The notes beneath the pieces were generated by a model. The model had not been told where the DNA came from. It was given only the letters and a program-made list of their open reading frames with translations, and searched no databases. Positions 34,031 to 42,323 of a DNA stretch of 51,223 bases are shown here, one piece after another. The position numbers and the translations under genes are program-made. Where the stretch lies: positions 1 through 51,223 of the forward strand of contig NZ_JAOZVR010000088.1 in assembly GCF_025869515.1 (NCBI RefSeq). Direction: 5' to 3'. Every line of letters starts with the position of its first letter. Position 1 is the first letter of the stretch. The DNA comes from Ferrovibrio sp. GTDB lineage: Bacteria > Pseudomonadota > Alphaproteobacteria > Ferrovibrionales > Ferrovibrionaceae.

Positions 34031-34912
34031 ATGATCGTCGTAACAGCACCCACAAGCCAGATCGGCAGGAAAATTGTCGACGACCTTCTAGCCACCGACG
34101 CCAGCTTGCGCCTTGTTGTTCGTGATGTCGCCAAGCTTCCCGGCGCCATACGCCATCGCGTCGAAGTCATCGAAGGCTCGCATGGCGACCCATCGATTGT
34201 GGATCGCGCCTTCAGCCGGGCCAGTGCCGTGTTCTGGCTGGTCCCGGCCGACATGACGAAGAGTCTTGATGCGGCTTGGCTTGACTTCACGCGGCCTGCG
34301 GCTGCGGCGCTGCGGTCGAATGCCGTGCCGCGCGTGGTCTCGGTGACCGCGCTCGGGCGCGGCACGCCCTGGCAGGACAAGGCCGGGCCGGTCACCGCAT
34401 CGATCCGGGCCGACGATATGTTGATGGCGAGCGGCGCCGCCTTTCGTGGCATCGCCATGCCGTCATTCATGGAGAATGTGGCTCGCCAGGCCGGCGTGAT
34501 TCGCGAGAAGGGCATGTTCTTCGGCCCGATCAACCCGGACAGGGAGCTCCCGTTCACCGCAACCCGCGATATCGCCGTGGTTGCCGCTCGCCTGCTTGGC
34601 GACGATCGCTGGACGGGCCAGGAGGACGTTCCGTTGCTGGGACCAGAGGACCTGTCCTTCAGAGATCAGGCGGAGATCATGTCGGACGTAATCGGTCGCC
34701 GGATCTGTTATCAGCAGATCAGTTATGAGCAGTTCCGGCAGCAGTTCCTCGACCGTGGTGCGAGCGAGTCCTTCGCCCAAGGTTATGTCGACATGTATCG
34801 AGCCAAGGAAGAGGGCATTGATAGTTTGGCACGGCGTAACCCGCAGAGCACCGGGCGAACGAGCTTTCGCGCATTCTGCCAGGATGTTTTGCGTCCGTTG
34901 ATCGCCAGCTAG
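34031..34912 (+). CDS. NmrA-like NAD(P)-binding protein
   Basis: The product has 293 residues from ATG 34031 (AAAGGAA upstream; the in-frame TTG 34013 is less likely). The start MIVVTAPTSQIGRKIVDDLL is an atypical Rossmann nucleotide-binding turn, followed by SLRLVVRDVAKLP and a segment with WLVPADM, as in NmrA/HSCARG and quinone-reductase-like (QOR2) proteins. There is no Tyr-x3-Lys pair, so it may be a redox sensor or a reductase. It follows the methyltransferase gene. Confidence 0.75.
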   Translation: MIVVTAPTSQIGRKIVDDLLATDASLRLVVRDVAKLPGAIRHRVEVIEGSHGDPSIVDRAFSRASAVFWLVPADMTKSLDAAWLDFTRPAAAALRSNAVPRVVSVTALGRGTPWQDKAGPVTASIRADDMLMASGAAFRGIAMPSFMENVARQAGVIREKGMFFGPINPDRELPFTATRDIAVVAARLLGDDRWTGQEDVPLLGPEDLSFRDQAEIMSDVIGRRICYQQISYEQFRQQFLDRGASESFAQGYVDMYRAKEEGIDSLARRNPQSTGRTSFRAFCQDVLRPLIAS

Positions 34913-35077
34913 GCACCGTTGCTCGTTCGTCATCGCGAAGACGATCATGACCTTTCCTCTGAAGAAGAGATTTGGCAGCTCTAAAATACGGTCCCTCAGC
35001 GCAGCTGCTTGATAAGCGCCGATGCTGACGGTACTTTCGGCCGATTTTTAGCCGCCGATTTCAGCCCGTACGGACCC

Positions 35078-36706
35078 ATGATTCGCCTCGATAACGTCAG
35101 CAAGCAGCACGGCCACCAGATTCTGTTCATCGATGCGTCGATGGGCCTCCAGAAGGGGGAGAAGGCGGGGCTGGTCGGGCCGAACGGCGCCGGCAAGTCG
35201 ACGCTGTTCCGCATGATCGTCGGCGAGGAAAAGCCCGACGATGGCCAGGTGGCGATCGATACCGGCATGACGATCGGCTATTTCAACCAGGATGTCGGCG
35301 AGATGTCGGGCCAGAGCGCGGTCGCGGCCGTCATGGACGGCGTCGGGCCGGTGAGCGCGCTGGCCGCCGAAATGGCGCAGCTGGAAGCCGCGATGGTCGA
35401 CCCTGAGCAAGCCGACGAGATGGACGCCATCATCGAACGCTACGGCGAGGTGCAGGGCCGCTTCCAGGAACTGGACGGCTATGCGCTGGAGGCCAAGGCG
35501 CGCGAGGTGCTGGCCGGCCTGAGTTTCAGCCAGGAGCGGATGGATGGCGATGTGGGCCTGTTATCCGGCGGCTGGAAGATGCGCGTGGCGCTTGGCCGTA
35601 TCCTGCTGATGCGGCCCGACGGCATGCTGCTCGACGAGCCGAGCAACCATCTCGACCTTGAAAGCCTGATCTGGCTGGAAGCCTTCCTCAAGGATTACGA
35701 TGGCGCGCTGCTGATGACCTCGCATGACCGCGAGTTCATGAACCGCATCGTCGGCAAGATCGTCGAGATCGACGGCGGTTCGCTCACCACCTATTCCGGC
35801 AATTACGATTTCTACGACCAGCAGCGCGCGCTGAACGAAAAGCATCGCCAGGCGCAGTTCGAGCGCCAGCAGGCGATGCTGGCCAAGGAGATCAAGTTCA
35901 TCGAGCGCTTCAAGGCGCGTGCCTCTCATGCCGCGCAAGTCCAGAGCCGGGTGAAGAAGCTGGACAAGATCGAACGCGTCGAGCCGCCGCGGCGGCGCCA
36001 GGCCGTGCAGTTCGAATTCCGCACCCCGCCGCGCTCGGGCGAAGACGTGGCGAACTTCCGCGACGTGCACAAGAGCTATGGCAGCCAGCCGATCTATGCC
36101 GGGCTGGATTTCCAGGTGCGGCGCAAAGAGCGCTGGTGCGTGCTGGGCGCCAACGGCACGGGCAAATCCACCCTGCTGAAGCTGATCGCCGGCGACACCA
36201 AACCCGACCAGGGCAGCGTCTCGCTGGGCAGCAGCGTGAAGATGGGCTATTTCGCCCAGCATTCGATGGACCTGCTGGACGGCGACGACACGATTTTCGA
36301 AACGCTCGACAAGTCATTCCCGCAGGCCGGACAGCCGGCTTTGCGCACGCTGGCCGGCTGCTTCGGCTTTTCCGGCGACGACATCGAGAAGACCTGCCGC
36401 GTGCTGTCGGGCGGCGAGAAGGCGCGTCTGGTGATGGCCAAGATGCTGTACGATCCGCCGAACTTCCTGGTGCTCGACGAACCGACCAACCATCTCGACA
36501 TGGCCACGAAAGAGATGCTGGTCGCAGCATTGGCGGATTTCGAGGGCACCATGCTGTTCGTGTCGCATGACCGCCATTTCCTCGCCGCGCTTTCAAACCG
36601 CGTGCTGGAACTGACGCCGGAAGGCGTGCATCAGTTCACCGGCGGCTATACCGAATATGTGGAACGGACCGGCCAAGAAGCGCCGGGGCTGCATCCGGGC
36701 GGGTAG
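35078..36706 (+). CDS. ABC-F family ATPase (translation factor type)
   Basis: The product has 542 residues from ATG 35078 (an in-frame ATG at 35009 would add 23 poorly conserved residues). Two ABC domains lie in one chain without membrane segments: Walker A GPNGAGKST and GANGTGKST; signatures LSGGWKMRV and LSGGEKARL; Walker B LLDEPSNHLD and VLDEPTNHLD. The linker between them is Arg/Lys-rich (RVKKLDKIERVEPPRRR), as in ABC-F proteins that act at the ribosomal E site (EttA/YheS/Uup group). Exact subgroup undecided. A clear terminator follows the stop codon. Confidence 0.92.
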   Translation: MIRLDNVSKQHGHQILFIDASMGLQKGEKAGLVGPNGAGKSTLFRMIVGEEKPDDGQVAIDTGMTIGYFNQDVGEMSGQSAVAAVMDGVGPVSALAAEMAQLEAAMVDPEQADEMDAIIERYGEVQGRFQELDGYALEAKAREVLAGLSFSQERMDGDVGLLSGGWKMRVALGRILLMRPDGMLLDEPSNHLDLESLIWLEAFLKDYDGALLMTSHDREFMNRIVGKIVEIDGGSLTTYSGNYDFYDQQRALNEKHRQAQFERQQAMLAKEIKFIERFKARASHAAQVQSRVKKLDKIERVEPPRRRQAVQFEFRTPPRSGEDVANFRDVHKSYGSQPIYAGLDFQVRRKERWCVLGANGTGKSTLLKLIAGDTKPDQGSVSLGSSVKMGYFAQHSMDLLDGDDTIFETLDKSFPQAGQPALRTLAGCFGFSGDDIEKTCRVLSGGEKARLVMAKMLYDPPNFLVLDEPTNHLDMATKEMLVAALADFEGTMLFVSHDRHFLAALSNRVLELTPEGVHQFTGGYTEYVERTGQEAPGLHPGG

Positions 36707-36731
36707 GGAGGAAGGCCTTCCTCCCTTTTCT
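36706..36731 (+). terminator. Intrinsic terminator of the ABC-F gene
   Basis: A perfect 20-nt palindrome, GGGAGGAAGGCCTTCCTCCC (36706-36725), is followed by TTTTCTGT. It begins on the last base of the stop codon. Confidence 0.85.
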
Positions 36732-37187
36732 GTCTAGCCTTTCGCCGGGACTCTTGAACGCGAAGGCAAGCCAGCTAATAAGACTAAAAGTTACTCTCTC
36801 CGACGCTTTCCTTTGCCAAACTTTGCCCTCTTGACGGGCAAGCCTATTTGCGAAGCCTGGTCGGCTTGTAGTTGAACCAGGTATCCTCGCCTTTTATCGG
36901 TTTTCTGTTTGTCCATAGGCATATACTGGCAACAGAGTGCGCAATAGAGAATTTCAATATGGTATCCTGAATGGCACCGCTTGGTCCAGACCAAGCGATA
37001 TTTCAGCCCTCGCAGCTGATTGGCTTGCATCATCTTTGCGCCTCGAGACCGTCAAGGATATCCTGCGCAGGATTGCCTATATATTGAAAATTATAGGTTT
37101 TCTCTATTGCCTGTGCTGGCGGTTGTTTGCACCGCTCGAATGTTTGGTAGTTGGAAGCGGCCGTCGGAGCACGACCGCATTTCGCAA
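36732..37187. other. AT-rich stretch without convincing gene
   Basis: These 456 nt are clearly lower in GC than both flanks. A minus-strand 80-residue ORF (36791-37033, Lys/Arg-rich, CALCC) has no ribosome site and no recognised family; several overlapping plus-strand ORFs are equally weak. CGCTTGGTC-CA-GACCAAGCG (36978-36997) is a perfect 9-bp inverted repeat. The stretch may be a remnant of a horizontally acquired gene. Confidence 0.5.
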
Positions 37188-37589
37188 TCACATCTTCGCC
37201 AGCGGCACCCGCGCCACCACCTTGATCTCGAAATCGAAGCCGGCCAGCCAGGTCACGCCCAGCGCCGTCCAGGTCGGCCAGGGCGCCTCGCCGATTTCCT
37301 GCGCGCGGATCCCCATCACGGTTTCAAACTGCTTTTCCGGATCGGTGTGGAAACTGATCACGTCGATCACGTCGTCGAAGCTGGCGCCGGCCGCCTTCAG
37401 CACGGCGTTGAGATTGTCGAAGGCGAGTTTCACCTGTCTGGCGAAGTCCGGTTCGGGCGAGCCGTCGGCGCGGCTGCCGACCTGGCCCGAGACGAAGAGC
37501 AGGTCGCCGGAACGGATCGCCGGCGAATACTGATGCGCGTCATACAGCGCGTGGCGGTCGGGCGGGAAAACGGCGTCGCGTCTGGTCAT
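37188..37589 (-). CDS. RidA/YjgF family protein
   Basis: The product has 133 residues, a single RidA-fold domain (YSPAIRSGDLLFVSGQVG...DFARQVKLAFDNLNAVLKAAGASFDDVIDVISFH). The family hydrolyses reactive enamines/imines or related intermediates; the typical Arg in the C-terminal strand of true RidA is not obvious, so it may be a divergent member. GGAG lies upstream of ATG 37589. It is divergent from a LysR regulator. Confidence 0.85.
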   Translation of the reverse strand: MTRRDAVFPPDRHALYDAHQYSPAIRSGDLLFVSGQVGSRADGSPEPDFARQVKLAFDNLNAVLKAAGASFDDVIDVISFHTDPEKQFETVMGIRAQEIGEAPWPTWTALGVTWLAGFDFEIKVVARVPLAKM

Positions 37590-37686
37590 GGCAGGCTCCT
37601 GTTTTGACTACAGGCCTGATATAGCGGCGGGGGATTGCTGGGATTAGACGTTGAAATCCGTACAGGGTGATGCAAAATCACCAGCA

Positions 37687-38622
37687 ATGACCCAGCCTTC
37701 AATCCCCCGGCCCTCAGCCACCCGGCCATCCTTAAGCGATCTGGCCGCCTTCGTGGCGGTCGCCACCCACCGCAGCTTCCGCCGCGCGGCTGATGAACTC
37801 GGCACGGCGCCCTCGACCTTGAGCCATGCCATGCGCGGGCTGGAGGAGCGGCTGGGCGTGCGCCTGCTGAACCGCACCACGCGCAGCGTCTCGCCCACCG
37901 AGGCCGGCGTCCGGCTGCTGGCCAGCCTGCAGACCGCGCTGGCCTCGCTGGACGATGCGCTCGACAGCGTCGCGGCGTTTCGCGGCAGCGGGAAGGTTGC
38001 TGGCATGGTACGGATCAATGCGCCGCCGCTCGGCATCGCGCTGCTGATCCGCGAGGTGCTGCCGCGCATGGCCGAACGCTTTCCCGATGTCACCGTCGAT
38101 CTGGTCGCCGAGGGACGGCTGGTCGATATCGTCGCCGGCGGGTTCGATGCCGGGCTGCGGCTGGGGGATACGATCCCGCGCGACATGATCGCCGTGCGCT
38201 TCGGCCGGCCGGTGGGTTTCGTCTGCGTCGCCGCGCCGGGCTATCTCAAGCGTGCCGGCCTGCCGAAAACACCCGACGACCTGATGCGCCACCGCTGCAT
38301 CCGTCACCGGCTGCCGGGTGGCAAGCTGTACCGCTGGGAGTTCGAGCGCGGCAAACAAACACTGGTGCTCGATCCGCCCGGCGCGCTCATCCTCGATGAC
38401 GACCGGCTGATGGCGGAAGCAGCAGCGCAGGGGCTGGGCATCGCCTATGTCGCGGATGCCGCCGCAACTGCTGCGCTCAAGACGAAGCAGCTGCGCCAGG
38501 TGCTGTCCGGCTGGATGCCGGCGGCGGAGACGCTGTCTGTGTATTATCCCGGCCACCGCGCCGTGCCGCCGGCGCTCCGCGCCTTCCTCGATATCGTCAA
38601 GGAAAGCGGCAGAGGCCGGTAG
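37687..38622 (+). CDS. LysR-family transcriptional regulator
   Basis: The product has 311 residues from ATG 37687. The N-terminal winged HTH (LSDLAAFVAVATHRSFRRAADELG...LSHAMRGLEERLGVRLLNRTTRSVSPTEAG) precedes a periplasmic-binding-like effector domain. This is the subgroup resembling AaeR/DmlR-type LTTRs. It is divergent from the RidA-family gene, a common LTTR target arrangement. The effector is unknown. Confidence 0.92.
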   Translation: MTQPSIPRPSATRPSLSDLAAFVAVATHRSFRRAADELGTAPSTLSHAMRGLEERLGVRLLNRTTRSVSPTEAGVRLLASLQTALASLDDALDSVAAFRGSGKVAGMVRINAPPLGIALLIREVLPRMAERFPDVTVDLVAEGRLVDIVAGGFDAGLRLGDTIPRDMIAVRFGRPVGFVCVAAPGYLKRAGLPKTPDDLMRHRCIRHRLPGGKLYRWEFERGKQTLVLDPPGALILDDDRLMAEAAAQGLGIAYVADAAATAALKTKQLRQVLSGWMPAAETLSVYYPGHRAVPPALRAFLDIVKESGRGR

Positions 38623-38623
38623 G

Positions 38624-39097
38624 TTACCCCTTCGCTGCCGCTTCCAGCGCGGCGATATCGATCTTCACCATCTTGAGCATGGTTTCGGTCACGCGTTTCG
38701 CCGCCGCGCGGTCCGGGCCTTTCTGCAGCTCGCCAAGCCGCCTGGCGTTGATCTGCCAGGCGAGACCCCAGCGGTCGCGCAGCCAGCCGCATTGCTCGTA
38801 CCGGCCGTCCTTGCCCAGGGCATCCCACAGGCGGTCGATCTCGGCCTGGCTGTCGCATTCGATCATGATCGAGATGCAGTGGTTGAAGGCATCGGGCCGT
38901 CCGGCGGCCTGGAAGGCCATGTAGCGCTGGTCGCCCAGCGTGAAGCCGGCGATTTTCACGCTGCCGGCCGGCCCCGACGGCGATTCAGCGGGCAGTGCCG
39001 AACCCCAGTCGAGCGACGACCCGGGGATCAGGGATGTGTAGAGGCGGAGCGCTGCGTCCATGTCCTTCTCGAACCAGAGACATTGCGTAACCTTCAT
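38624..39097 (-). CDS. VOC-superfamily (PhnB-like) protein
   Basis: The product has 157 residues from ATG 39097 (GAGGAAGGAACACGCC upstream). The PhnB/3-demethylubiquinone-like layout is visible: QCLWFEKDMDAALRLYTSLIPGS, FTLGDQRYMAFQAAG, FNHCISIMIECDSQAEIDRLWDAL, CGWLRDRWGLAWQI. Such proteins often accompany ArsR and SRPBCC genes, as here, with unknown substrates. It is divergent from the arsR-like gene and probably shares its operator. Confidence 0.85.
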   Translation of the reverse strand: MKVTQCLWFEKDMDAALRLYTSLIPGSSLDWGSALPAESPSGPAGSVKIAGFTLGDQRYMAFQAAGRPDAFNHCISIMIECDSQAEIDRLWDALGKDGRYEQCGWLRDRWGLAWQINARRLGELQKGPDRAAAKRVTETMLKMVKIDIAALEAAAKG

Positions 39098-39184
39098 GGC
39101 GTGTTCCTTCCTCTGCAGGGGTTTGTCACCCAAGGACGCTGCCGGGGCGGCTGTTCCGACAGCGCGGAGAAATAAAAGTGACAA

Positions 39185-39220
39185 ATTAGTATTGACTAAT
39201 CAATAAGTCGTGGCTAATAT
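39185..39220 (+). promoter_or_regulatory. Promoter and ArsR operator
   Basis: ATTAGT-ATTG-ACTAAT (39185-39200) is a 6-bp inverted repeat overlapping the -35 TTGACT (39192-39197). The -10 TAATAT (39215-39220) follows at 17 nt. The expected start is at or near the ATG at 39227, so the arsR-like mRNA would be leaderless. The palindrome is the likely autoregulatory site. Confidence 0.6.
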
Positions 39221-39226
39221 AATTCC

Positions 39227-39556
39227 ATGATCGAAGCCACACCCGTTTCCGCTGTCATGCGCGCCCTTGCCGACCCCACCCGCCGGGCGGTGTTCGAGCG
39301 CGTGGTCAGCGCCGAGGAAATCACCGTGGCCGAGCTGACGCGCGGCAGCGGCGTCACCCAGGGCGCCATCTCGCAGCATCTCAGATCGCTGAAGCAGGCC
39401 GGCCTGGTGATCGAACGGCCCGAGGGCCGCAACGTTTATTACCGCGCGCAGCCAGACGGGCTGCTGCCGCTGGTCGACTGGATGACCCACTACTCTGCCT
39501 TCTGGCGTGACAACTTCGACAGGCTGCGCGCCGTGCTCAAGGATATCGACCCATGA
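39227..39556 (+). CDS. ArsR-family HTH repressor
   Basis: The product has 109 residues: a winged HTH with ALADPTRRAVFERVV...EEITVAELTRGSGVTQGAISQHLRSLKQAGLVIERPEGRNVYYR. No metal-binding Cys pair is seen, so it is not a classical metal sensor. This subgroup is nearly always paired with an SRPBCC (AHSA1-like) gene, which follows with a 4-nt ATGA overlap. Confidence 0.9.
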   Translation: MIEATPVSAVMRALADPTRRAVFERVVSAEEITVAELTRGSGVTQGAISQHLRSLKQAGLVIERPEGRNVYYRAQPDGLLPLVDWMTHYSAFWRDNFDRLRAVLKDIDP

Positions 39557-40047
39557 ACAACATTGCCGTGAAATCCGACATGCAGTCTGCCGACACCACC
39601 TCGCCAAATTCGACTTCGATCGTGATCGACGAGGTTTTCCCGCATCGCGCCGAAGTGCTGTGGAAGGCCATCACCAATGGCGACCTGATGGGACGCTGGA
39701 TGATGAAGCCGGCCGGTTTCGAACCGGTGGTGGGCAACCGCTTCACCTTCCGGACCGCGCCGGCCGGCGCCTGGGATGGCACCATCCGCTGCGAAGTGCT
39801 GGAGGTTGCGCCGCTCGAACGCTTCGCCTTTGCCTGGCGCGGCGGCGACGAAGCCAATGTCGGCTACGGCTCGAAGCTCGACACGGTGGTGACCTTCACG
39901 CTGCACCGTGTGCAGACCGGTACGCGACTGCGCATGGAGCATTCCGGCTTCGTGCTGCCGAAGAACGACACGGCCTACACCAATATGGGCAAGGGCTGGG
40001 TCAAATGTGTCGAGACTCTCGGCAGCGTCGCCGGCGAGCAGAGCTGA
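39553..40047 (+). CDS. SRPBCC/AHSA1-like protein
   Basis: The product has 164 residues. The START-like fold is indicated by IVIDEVFPHRAEVLWKAITNGDLMGRWMM, FTFRTAPAGAWDGTIRCEVLEVAPLERFAFAW and a final helix after GW.KCVETLG. It is a hydrophobic-ligand-binding domain of unknown ligand. It is translated with the upstream ArsR-type repressor and forms a small-molecule response cassette with the VOC gene. Confidence 0.87.
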   Translation: MNNIAVKSDMQSADTTSPNSTSIVIDEVFPHRAEVLWKAITNGDLMGRWMMKPAGFEPVVGNRFTFRTAPAGAWDGTIRCEVLEVAPLERFAFAWRGGDEANVGYGSKLDTVVTFTLHRVQTGTRLRMEHSGFVLPKNDTAYTNMGKGWVKCVETLGSVAGEQS

Positions 40048-40136
40048 GTTAAACCCAACCGATCTGAACTGTTTCGCCGCCGGCCTCCGGCGGACAGGGC
40101 AACTGCGTCCGAATTTTTACGTTTAGGGGAAATCCG

Positions 40137-40571
40137 ATGACCAAGCCTTATACCGGCGCCAAACCTTATAATGGTGGATGCGCCTGCGGCGCCATCCGCT
40201 ACGAGATCGCGGCCGAGCCGGTGTTTTCCAACCACTGCCAGTGTCGCCACTGCCAGCAGCGCAGCGGCACCGGCCACGGCTCCTACCTCACCTTTGCGGA
40301 TCGCAAGGCGGTGAGCCTCAGCGGCACGGCAACGGAATGGGAGATCGCCGGCGACAGCGGCAACCTGAAGCGGCATGGCTTCTGCCCAAACTGCGGCGCG
40401 CCGGTCTACCTGACCTTTGCCGCGATGCCCGATCTCTTCACCATCCACGCCGCCAGCCTGGACGATCCGTCGCGCTTCACGCCGCAGGTGGTCACCTATG
40501 CCGCGCGCAGTCCGGCCTGGGACCCGCTCGATCCGGCCCTGACAAAGTTCGAGACCATGCCGACGGGCTGA
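40137..40571 (+). CDS. GFA-family zinc protein
   Basis: The product has 144 residues. The zinc-ligand pattern of the Gfa/CENP-V fold is present: GGCACGAIRYEI, CQCRHCQ and FCPNCGAPVY. Family members were first described as glutathione-dependent formaldehyde-activating enzymes, though most are uncharacterised. GGGGAA precedes ATG 40137. It is a separate unit between the SRPBCC gene and purT. Confidence 0.88.
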   Translation: MTKPYTGAKPYNGGCACGAIRYEIAAEPVFSNHCQCRHCQQRSGTGHGSYLTFADRKAVSLSGTATEWEIAGDSGNLKRHGFCPNCGAPVYLTFAAMPDLFTIHAASLDDPSRFTPQVVTYAARSPAWDPLDPALTKFETMPTG

Positions 40572-40681
40572 CTCCGGGCGCGTTCTGGGGGGCCAGATTC
40601 GGGGGCCGGGCTTTGCCTTGCGCGGGCCGCGGCTGCTATAAGCCTTGCTTGCATGTAACGGCGAGCGAGACCACCAAGACC

Positions 40682-41863
40682 ATGACCCCCACCGCCAAAA
40701 TCCTCCTGCTCGGCTCGGGTGAGCTGGGCCGCGAATTTGTCATCTCCGCCAAGCGCCTCGGCGCCCAGGTGATCGCCTGCGACAGTTATGCCGGCGCGCC
40801 GGCCATGCAGGTAGCCGATGGTTTCGAGGTCTTCTCGATGCTGGATGGCGCAGCACTCGGCGCCGCCATCGACAAACACAAGCCCGACTTCGTGGTGCCG
40901 GAAGTGGAAGCGATCCGCACCGAAGTGCTGAAAGAATATGAGGAGCGCGGCCAGAAGGTGGTGCCCTCGGCGCGCGCCACGCTGATGACCATGAACCGCG
41001 ACCGCATCCGCGATGTGGCGGCCAACGAACTCGGCCTGCCGACGTCGAAATTCCTCTATGCCGAAAGCCTGGAGGAGATGCGCGCTGCCGTCGCCAGCGT
41101 CGGCATCCCCTGCGTCGTAAAGCCAGTCATGTCATCTTCTGGAAAAGGCCAGAGCACGGTGAAGGCGCCGGCCGATATCGACAGGGCCTGGGATTATGCC
41201 GTGGCCGGCATGCGCGGCGACCGCAAGCGCGTGATCGTCGAGGCCTTCATCGCCTTCGACTACGAGATCACCCTGCTCACCATCCGCACCCGCGACGGCG
41301 TGCTCTTCTGCCCGCCGATCGGCCACCGGCAGGAACGCGGCGATTATCAGGAAAGCTGGCAGCCGACGCCGATGTCGGCCAAGGCCATCGCCGAGGCGCA
41401 GCGCCAGGCGAAAGCCGTGGTCGACAATCTCGGCGGCTATGGCCTGTTCGGCGTCGAATTCTTCATCAAGGACGACGCGGTGATCTTCTCCGAACTGTCG
41501 CCGCGCCCGCACGATACCGGCATGGTGACGCTGATCTCGCAGAACCTGACCGAATTCGACCTGCATGCCCGCGCCATCCTCGGCCTGCCGATCCCCGGCA
41601 TCACCCAGCATGGCGCGAGCGCCTCGGCCGTCATCCTGGCCGACCGCGACGCCACCGACTTCGCCATCGAAGGCCTGGCCGACGCGCTGCAGTCGCCGGC
41701 GCCCGGCACCGATATCGACCTGCGCATTTTCAGCAAGCCGACCACGCGGCCCTATCGCCGCATGGGCGTGGCGCTGGCGCTGGTGAAGGACGGCGATACC
41801 GATGCCGCACGCAAGGCCGCGAAGGCCGCCGCCGACAAGGTGAAGATCAGGTACAACAGCTGA
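40682..41863 (+). CDS. purT: Formate-dependent phosphoribosylglycinamide formyltransferase
   Basis: The product has 393 residues, the normal PurT length. An ATP-grasp enzyme: N-terminal LLLGSGELGREFVISAKRLG, ATP-binding VVKPVMSSSGKGQS, metal-binding VEFFIKDDAVIFSELSPRPHDTG. It uses formate and ATP to formylate GAR in purine synthesis, by-passing folate-dependent PurN. ATG 40682 is taken as the start; the longer open frame upstream overlaps the GFA gene and is not coding. Confidence 0.95.
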   Translation: MTPTAKILLLGSGELGREFVISAKRLGAQVIACDSYAGAPAMQVADGFEVFSMLDGAALGAAIDKHKPDFVVPEVEAIRTEVLKEYEERGQKVVPSARATLMTMNRDRIRDVAANELGLPTSKFLYAESLEEMRAAVASVGIPCVVKPVMSSSGKGQSTVKAPADIDRAWDYAVAGMRGDRKRVIVEAFIAFDYEITLLTIRTRDGVLFCPPIGHRQERGDYQESWQPTPMSAKAIAEAQRQAKAVVDNLGGYGLFGVEFFIKDDAVIFSELSPRPHDTGMVTLISQNLTEFDLHARAILGLPIPGITQHGASASAVILADRDATDFAIEGLADALQSPAPGTDIDLRIFSKPTTRPYRRMGVALALVKDGDTDAARKAAKAAADKVKIRYNS

Positions 41864-41876
41864 AGAGGGCAGGGCC

Positions 41877-42305
41877 ATGACCATCGACCGCAGCAACCCA
41901 CCGGGCCTGTCGAAGCCGACCGGCTATACGCATGTCACTGTCGTCACGGCCGGCCGGCAGGTTCATATCTCGGGCCAGGTGGCGCTCGATGCCGAGGGCA
42001 ACCTGGTCGGCAAGGGCGATCTGGGCGCGCAGACCGAGCAGGTGCTGAAGAATCTGAAGACCGCGCTGGCCTCGGTCGGCGCGGATTTCTCGCATGTGTT
42101 CAAGATGGTGACCTATGTGGTCGGCCTGACGCCCGACAAGCTGCCGGCGGTGCGCGGCGCGCGCGCAAAGGTGTTCGGCGACGGTCCCTATCCGGCCAGC
42201 ACGCTGGTCGGCGTCACCGCGCTGGTCAATCCGGATTTCCTGATCGAGATCGAAGTGATTGCCGCGTTGCAGGGCGACGGCGCCGGCGATCCGCCCGGAC
42301 CCTGA
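41877..42305 (+). CDS. RidA/YjgF family protein
   Basis: The product has 142 residues, RidA fold (HVTVVTAGRQVHISGQVALDAEGNLVGKGDLGAQTEQVLKNLKTALASVGADFSHVFKMVTYVVG). It is in an operon with purT (13 nt gap). Such proteins scavenge reactive nitrogenous intermediates; a link with purine or amine metabolism is inference. Different from the RidA-like protein at 37188-37589, with which it shares only the family pattern. Confidence 0.87.
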   Translation: MTIDRSNPPGLSKPTGYTHVTVVTAGRQVHISGQVALDAEGNLVGKGDLGAQTEQVLKNLKTALASVGADFSHVFKMVTYVVGLTPDKLPAVRGARAKVFGDGPYPASTLVGVTALVNPDFLIEIEVIAALQGDGAGDPPGP

Positions 42306-42323
42306 GCGGACAGTTGCGACGGC

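Noticed and set aside
36791..37033. 80-aa minus-strand ORF with CALCC
   Set aside because: No ribosome site and no homologous pattern; it overlaps the palindrome. Kept only as part of the AT-rich stretch.
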